Program-made: the position numbers and the translations under genes | Part shown: positions 5,449 through 9,482 of the stretch, piece after piece | Layout of the letters: every line of letters starts with the position of its first letter | Numbering within the stretch: position 1 is the first letter of the stretch | DNA from: Crocinitomicaceae bacterium | GTDB lineage: Bacteria; Bacteroidota; Bacteroidia; Flavobacteriales_D; Crocinitomicaceae | Direction of reading: 5' to 3' | Assembly: GCA_013215515.1 (NCBI GenBank) | Contig: JABSPC010000024.1 | Coordinates: forward strand, 1 to 9,482 | Length of the DNA stretch: 9,482 nt | The notes under the pieces: generated by a model | What the model was told of the DNA's origin: nothing | Databases searched by the model: none | The model's input: only the letters and a program-made list of their open reading frames with translations

Positions 5449-6576
5449 ATGGAACGACTAGATGCGCTTTTAAAAAAAGTAGAGAACAAAACAGGTGACT
5501 TCATGGGATATCCCGTGGCCAAAGATTTCGATATTGAAGAACTCCTCCCCTTTTTCAAATATCCATTGAACAATTTGGGCGATCCTTTTGTTGATTCAAC
5601 CTATGCGGTGAATTCTAATGAGATCGAGCGAGAAGTGATCGAACAATTCGCAGATTTATTTCAAGCCCCAAAAGACAATTGGTGGGGGTACGTTACAAAC
5701 GGCGGTTCTGAGGGAAACCTTTATAGTTTATACTTGGCCAGAGAAAAGTACCCGAATGGAATCGTCTATTTTTCTAACTCAACGCATTATAGTATTCGGA
5801 AAAATCTTCATGTTTTGGGTATGCAATGTATCACTATCCGAACGCAACCGAATGGGGAAATGGACTATAAAGATTTGCACCAAACGATAGCGCAACACAG
5901 AAATGTACCGGTGATTGTGGTCGCGAATATTGGAACAACCATGACTGAGGCTGTTGATGATGTAATCACGATTAAGAGCATTCTCAACGACTTAGCAATT
6001 CAGCAAAACTACATTCACTGTGACGGCGCATTGGGGGCAATAATCAATGTCTTTTCTGGAAAGAACAAAATTGGATTTCATTTGGGAATAGACAGTATTA
6101 CATTGAGTGGCCATAAGTTCATTGGGAGTCCAATTCCTTGTGGCATTGCATTGGTTACAAAAGCGAACCGAGACAGGATAGCAATGTCGATTTCCTATAC
6201 TGGAAGCTTGGACACAACAATTACAGGTTCTCGAAACGGGCACAGTCCAATAATACTGTGGCATGCCCTTCATAAATTGGGAGACAATGGGCTCAAACAA
6301 AGAGTAGATAAATGTTTGATTACCGCGCAATATGCAATGGAAACGTTTGCAAAAAATGGGATTCCGTGTTGGAAAAACGAAGGTGCCATAACAATTGTAA
6401 TTCCACCTCAACCAGTTGAAATTCAACAAAAATGGCAACTTGCAACAGAAGAATTTATGAGTCATATTATTTGTATGCCAAATATTTCACGAGAACAAAT
6501 TGACTTATTGGTTAAGGAAATAACACAGGACGGCTCTAAGAACTTCCCAATCAAGGAAAAGTTTCCCTTTCTATAA
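5449..6576 (+). CDS. hdc: PLP-dependent group II decarboxylase, histidine-decarboxylase-like
   Basis: This 375-residue protein closely resembles the Morganella-type PLP histidine decarboxylase in length and block order: GYVTNGGSEGN (residues about 80-90), THYS with ring-stacking H113, PNGEMDY, VANIGTTMTEAVDD, CDGALGA with D192 contacting the PLP nitrogen, SGHKFIGSPIPCG with Schiff-base K223, and ITGSRNGH (258-265). The reaction would be decarboxylation of an amino acid, most likely histidine to histamine. Related plant and bacterial enzymes of the same fold act on serine or aspartate, so the substrate is not proven. ATG at 5449 is directly preceded by AGGAAG, too close to be an ideal ribosome site, but the next in-frame ATG would remove the conserved start. 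No antiporter gene lies beside it. Control by the divergent Lrp-type regulator is likely. Confidence 0.83.
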   Translation: MERLDALLKKVENKTGDFMGYPVAKDFDIEELLPFFKYPLNNLGDPFVDSTYAVNSNEIEREVIEQFADLFQAPKDNWWGYVTNGGSEGNLYSLYLAREKYPNGIVYFSNSTHYSIRKNLHVLGMQCITIRTQPNGEMDYKDLHQTIAQHRNVPVIVVANIGTTMTEAVDDVITIKSILNDLAIQQNYIHCDGALGAIINVFSGKNKIGFHLGIDSITLSGHKFIGSPIPCGIALVTKANRDRIAMSISYTGSLDTTITGSRNGHSPIILWHALHKLGDNGLKQRVDKCLITAQYAMETFAKNGIPCWKNEGAITIVIPPQPVEIQQKWQLATEEFMSHIICMPNISREQIDLLVKEITQDGSKNFPIKEKFPFL

Positions 6577-6588
6577 GTGTATTGAATT

Positions 6589-6622
6589 AGTGTTGTTTAC
6601 ATACTAAAAGTATTATAACACT
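6589..6622 (+). terminator. Possible structured transcript end after the decarboxylase
   Basis: Outer arms AGTGTT (6589-6594) and AACACT (6617-6622) enclose an inner hairpin ATACT-AAA-AGTAT (6601-6613), starting 12 nt after the decarboxylase stop. The pairs are nested but AT-rich and no T-run follows, so terminator function is uncertain. Confidence 0.3.
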
Positions 6623-6744
6623 CTCAGAATTTCATTTCACACTTACCGCAACCATCTTACTATCATATAGTTAAAATCATGTTTACTTTATTTTTTTGGC
6701 GCGAATTAGAAAACGCGTTTATTTGTATTAGATGATTTCGATAA

Positions 6745-6759
6745 TTAACATTTTGTTAA
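6745..6759. promoter_or_regulatory. 15-nt perfect palindrome upstream of the surface-protein pseudogene
   Basis: TTAACA (6745-6750), TTT, TGTTAA (6754-6759) is a perfect inverted repeat ending 31 nt before the ATG at 6791. It could be an operator or part of an old promoter. In AT-rich DNA such repeats also arise by chance. I found no full-consensus promoter in 6577-6790. Confidence 0.3.
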
Positions 6760-6790
6760 AAATACGCGCTGGTTTTAGGTCTTCGCCAAT

Positions 6791-9482
6791 ATGGTAACTA
6801 TGATTAATTACCTGATATACAATCGATTTAAAAATTTCCAAAAGAATTGTTTGGCTCTGCTTATGTGCGGGAGTATGTTGTCCTGTTCTACTCAGACAGG
6901 ACCTGGGGGAGTTGGAAGGACAGACGGAACTTCATCATTGGAGGGTTGGTATATGGGTGATCTTGGAATAGAAGAAGCTCCAGGAGATCCAGCAGAATTA
7001 GGTGACCCAGTAGTGCAATGGCTAGATCAAAGTAGTAATAATAATCACATGGTTACCGATGGCGCGTTTCCTCCCGGATTTTTTTCAAATGGAAATGGAT
7101 TCAATGGATTATATTTTGCCATTGGTGCGAACCGCAAAATATTGGTCTCTCCATCCCCGGTTAGTGCATCAATGACAGATGTCTCCATTTTTTCAGCATA
7201 CGTCAATAGTACATCAGGAAACGGAAATGAAAGGCCGGTAGGAGTCTCTACTAATCCAGCATGGGTTCCCAGGCCAACAAATGGGAATAATTTTAGCCAA
7301 GGAACTGATAACTCGTTCCGAAAGGATAACGGTCCGTTCATCGCTTATGGCCCTAGGAAGCATAAGTGACTATGCAGATGGAGCAACAAACATAGCTTCC
7401 GGCGCTTCTTACACAACAAATCCCGCAAGTTAGTTTAGAATTGGTCAGTTTCGAAATTCGGGTAACGATTCTTGGTTGTATGAAACAATGTTTTTCTCCT
7501 CAAAGGTAAATCTTGCGCAACGTATTATTTGAGACAATTATCTCTCCGCTAAATTTGGAAGCAGCTTAATTGCTAACGATGTTTACCAAGAAGACAATCC
7601 AATCAACTGTGAATTTGATCATGAGGTCGTTGGAATTGGAAGAATAAATGCTGCCAATATACATAATGAGGCCCAAGGAACTGGAATTGTACGTGTACTG
7701 AATCCGGTCGATTTAAATGATAATGAATTCTTAATGTGGGGACATGATCAAAGTCCGTTGACGCTAGACAAAATTACCGATCTACCAGCAGGGGGGTGTT
7801 ATCTATGTCACAACGGACGTGGAGAGCAAGTGAGAAAAGTCCTCTCGGAGCGACGGTTGACTTAGGCTGTCTAGACATTCTACGGGGCCTAACTGGACTA
7901 GGAAACTACGTGCCATCAGAAATAGCCATCATTGCAGATTTAGATAACGATGGATTTTTCAATGATGAGATTCCATTTGTTGGAGCCGTAAATATTGGTG
8001 GTAATATTTTCGAATTTACCAACACATTCTTACTTCAAGACAATATCCGTTTTACGATCGCCCTCGTGCCTTCCGAATTTGTACAGCCTCCTTTATATAC
8101 CACATCTATTGTAGACACAACCGTTTGCATTTACGATAGCATTATTATTAACTTGAATTTTAATCTGTTGCCGCTTTCGGTTCAATGGGACTTTGGAGAC
8201 TTAGCAGTATCAAACACTGTAGGAAACATTGCTCACATCTATTCGAATTCCGGCAATTACCTTGTTCAAGCAATTGTACAATACCCGTGTCATACGCATA
8301 TTGTTGATTACAATGTTACCGTATTCAATATTCCAATTGTTGATTTAGGTCCGGATACTGTCTTGTGTAGCACGAACCCATTCCTTCTTGATGCCCTAAA
8401 CCCCGGTGCGACACACATTTGGCAGGACAATTCAATTTTACAAACATATAGCGCCACAGCATCAGGAACCTATTTTGTGGAGGTTACAGACATCAATGGA
8501 TGTGTTAACTCGGATACCCTAGACATTTCTATTGGACCACCAGTTAGTGCTGGAAATGACAGTATCATAATTATATGCAATACCATCGCATCATTAGACT
8601 TGAATCAATCATTGAGTGCAGGTGTAGGACCAGGAGTTTGGTCTGAAACATCAGCCGTACCTTCTCTAAGCTTCAATACTACACTAGGTGAACTCTTTAT
8701 AACTTTTGCCCTGTCCGGCTCCTATTCATTTGATTACATCGTTGCTGGTGGATTCTGTCCGGATGATACGAGTACAATGGTCATTAACATCGTCGCGCAG
8801 CCTGATGCAGGAAGTAACTCAGTACTTTCTATTTGCTCAAGTGATGGCCTTGTTGATGTCAACACTCTTCTTTCAACCAATGTTGGTTCGGGTACTTGAA
8901 CAGAAACAGGTGTGCCAAATTCTGGACAGTTTACTGCTGGCACTGGTTCTTTGGATCCAAGTGGAATAGCCACTGGAGCTTATGATTTCACCTATACGCT
9001 AGACATCATTCCTCCATGCCCATCTGATTCTGCTGTTCTGACCGTGAACATCACAAACACCCCCGTAATTGCCTTTAACGTGATTCCCTCAGAAGGATGC
9101 GAAGGACTCGAGGTGTTTTTTGACAACCAAAGCATTACTGACCGAACGTCAACTTGTCTATGGAGTTTTGGCGATAGCAATACAAGTTCAACAAGTAGTT
9201 TCCCTTCAAACATATATTTGAATTCGGGCTTCTACGATGTGACATTGACAATAGACAACAACGGTTGTTCTTCAACTTTAACTCAGTTCGATGCTGTAGA
9301 GATTTATCCACAGCCTAATACCGATTTTAATTGGACAAGTTCTCAGATTTTTTCCGATTCTCCCATAGTAGATTTTCAAAATTAATCCAGTTCCGCAACA
9401 ATCTTTAATTGGGATTTCGGTGATGGAACTACGTCTACAGATGAAAGCCCAACACATTCATATCCTCTAGGCGTTGCTGGGA
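6791..9482 (+). pseudogene. Decayed gene for a large LamG/PKD surface protein, 3' part outside window
   Basis: One protein can be followed across several broken frames. It starts with ATG at 6791, a hydrophobic secretion signal (CLALLMCGSMLSCS), then QTGPGGVG and a LamG-like region, and continues to YVNST...SFRKDNGPFIAYG. At about 7351-7361 (the CCC run at 7351-7353 is a good candidate) the frame shifts, and the sequence goes on as SISDYADGATN..., WLYETMFFSSKVNLAQRII, NYLSAKFG and VGIGRINAANIHNEAQGTGIVR, a family-typical stretch. That part holds in-frame TAG (7431-7433) and TGA (7530-7532). At the G6 tract (7791-7796) the frame returns and runs through QRTWRASE, a PKD domain (WDFGD near 8185-8200), a TWQ-like ATHIWQDNS module and two 87-residue repeats. 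These are cut by TGA (8897-8899) and followed by further PKD domains (WSFGD near 9160; WDFGDG near 9410) with TAA at 9383-9385. Such proteins are normally exported by type IX secretion as adhesins. The neighbouring genes are intact, so general sequencing error is unlikely. A short 192-residue product (6791-7369) could still be made. Confidence 0.82.
8540..9061 (+). repeat. Two tandem 87-codon modules inside the surface-protein pseudogene
   Basis: Unit 1 (8540-8800) and unit 2 (8801-9061) are both 261 nt and encode related Ig-like modules. Shared positions include AG(N/S)(D/N)S near the start, an IC, LDLN or VDVN, G-x-G-x-W-x-ET, SGSYSFDY or TGAYDFTY, CP(D/S)D and a closing VxNI. DNA similarity is low, so the duplication is old. 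The Trp codon TGG at 8639-8641 in unit 1 lines up with the TGA stop at 8897-8899 in unit 2. Confidence 0.68.

Noticed and set aside
5222..5573. Short open frames on both strands across the Lrp-decarboxylase divergent region
   Set aside because: They overlap the regulator, the palindromes and the decarboxylase start, and show no protein similarity or sensible start signals.
5992..6465. A 157-codon minus-strand open frame
   Set aside because: It lies wholly inside the decarboxylase, whose motifs are unambiguous; the antisense product is Cys/Phe-rich without any family signature.
7530..8899. UGA recoded as tryptophan (alternative genetic code)
   Set aside because: Both UGA codons do fall at Trp positions, but the intact genes use TGG throughout, the sirtuin ends with TGA, and the same gene also has TAG, TAA and two frameshifts. 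Ordinary decay explains this better.
8540..9061. CRISPR array or direct DNA repeat
   Set aside because: The repetition is at protein level between old Ig-like modules; there are no short identical repeats with regular spacers anywhere in the window.
6791..9385. Separate small genes at 6791-7369, 7796-8899 and 8912-9385
   Set aside because: The pieces are consecutive parts of one LamG/PKD protein; domain similarity continues across the breaks, including the stretch 7370-7795 that lacks a long open frame.

Overview
The window looks like a chromosomal segment of a member of the Bacteroidota, most likely a marine or freshwater Flavobacteriales relative; the exact genus cannot be read from it. 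The reasons are: a DUF4271 membrane gene next to hemD, a pairing typical of the phylum; surface proteins built from choice-of-anchor J, LamG-like and PKD modules as in type IX secretion (gliding) bacteria; AT-rich DNA with few Shine-Dalgarno sites; and promoters of the Bacteroidota form TTTG-N19/21-TAnnTTTG.

Layout. 1-930 (minus): 5' part of a secreted multidomain protein that runs off the left edge just after its thioredoxin-like CGWC motif. A good Bacteroidota promoter (958-989) drives it. 1050-1754 (plus): class III sirtuin (NAD-dependent lysine deacylase) with no cysteines. 1809-2546 and 2576-3277 (both minus): hemD preceded by a DUF4271 membrane protein, an apparent two-gene operon. 3386-4594 (plus): glutaryl-CoA dehydrogenase-type acyl-CoA dehydrogenase with a canonical terminator downstream. 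4868-5305 (minus) and 5449-6576 (plus): an Lrp/AsnC regulator divergent from a PLP-dependent histidine-decarboxylase-like enzyme, separated by a region with three palindromes, one of which covers the likely -33 position of the regulator's promoter. 6791-9482 and beyond (plus): a decaying gene for a large LamG/PKD surface protein, broken by two frameshifts and four in-frame stops.

How the parts relate. Most units are unrelated housekeeping or catabolic genes. The exception is the Lrp-decarboxylase pair, which looks like a local circuit: an amino-acid-sensing regulator next to an amino acid decarboxylase, with candidate operators between them. A second non-coding signal is a 30-nt stem-loop element that starts exactly at the stop codon of two unrelated genes (hemD and the acyl-CoA dehydrogenase) with 28 of 30 positions identical.

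No CRISPR array, tRNA, rRNA, transposase or phage gene was seen. I see no clear new multi-gene system. The strongest leads are the stop-codon-linked repeat, the Lrp operator cluster and the well-defined lesions in the surface-protein pseudogene.
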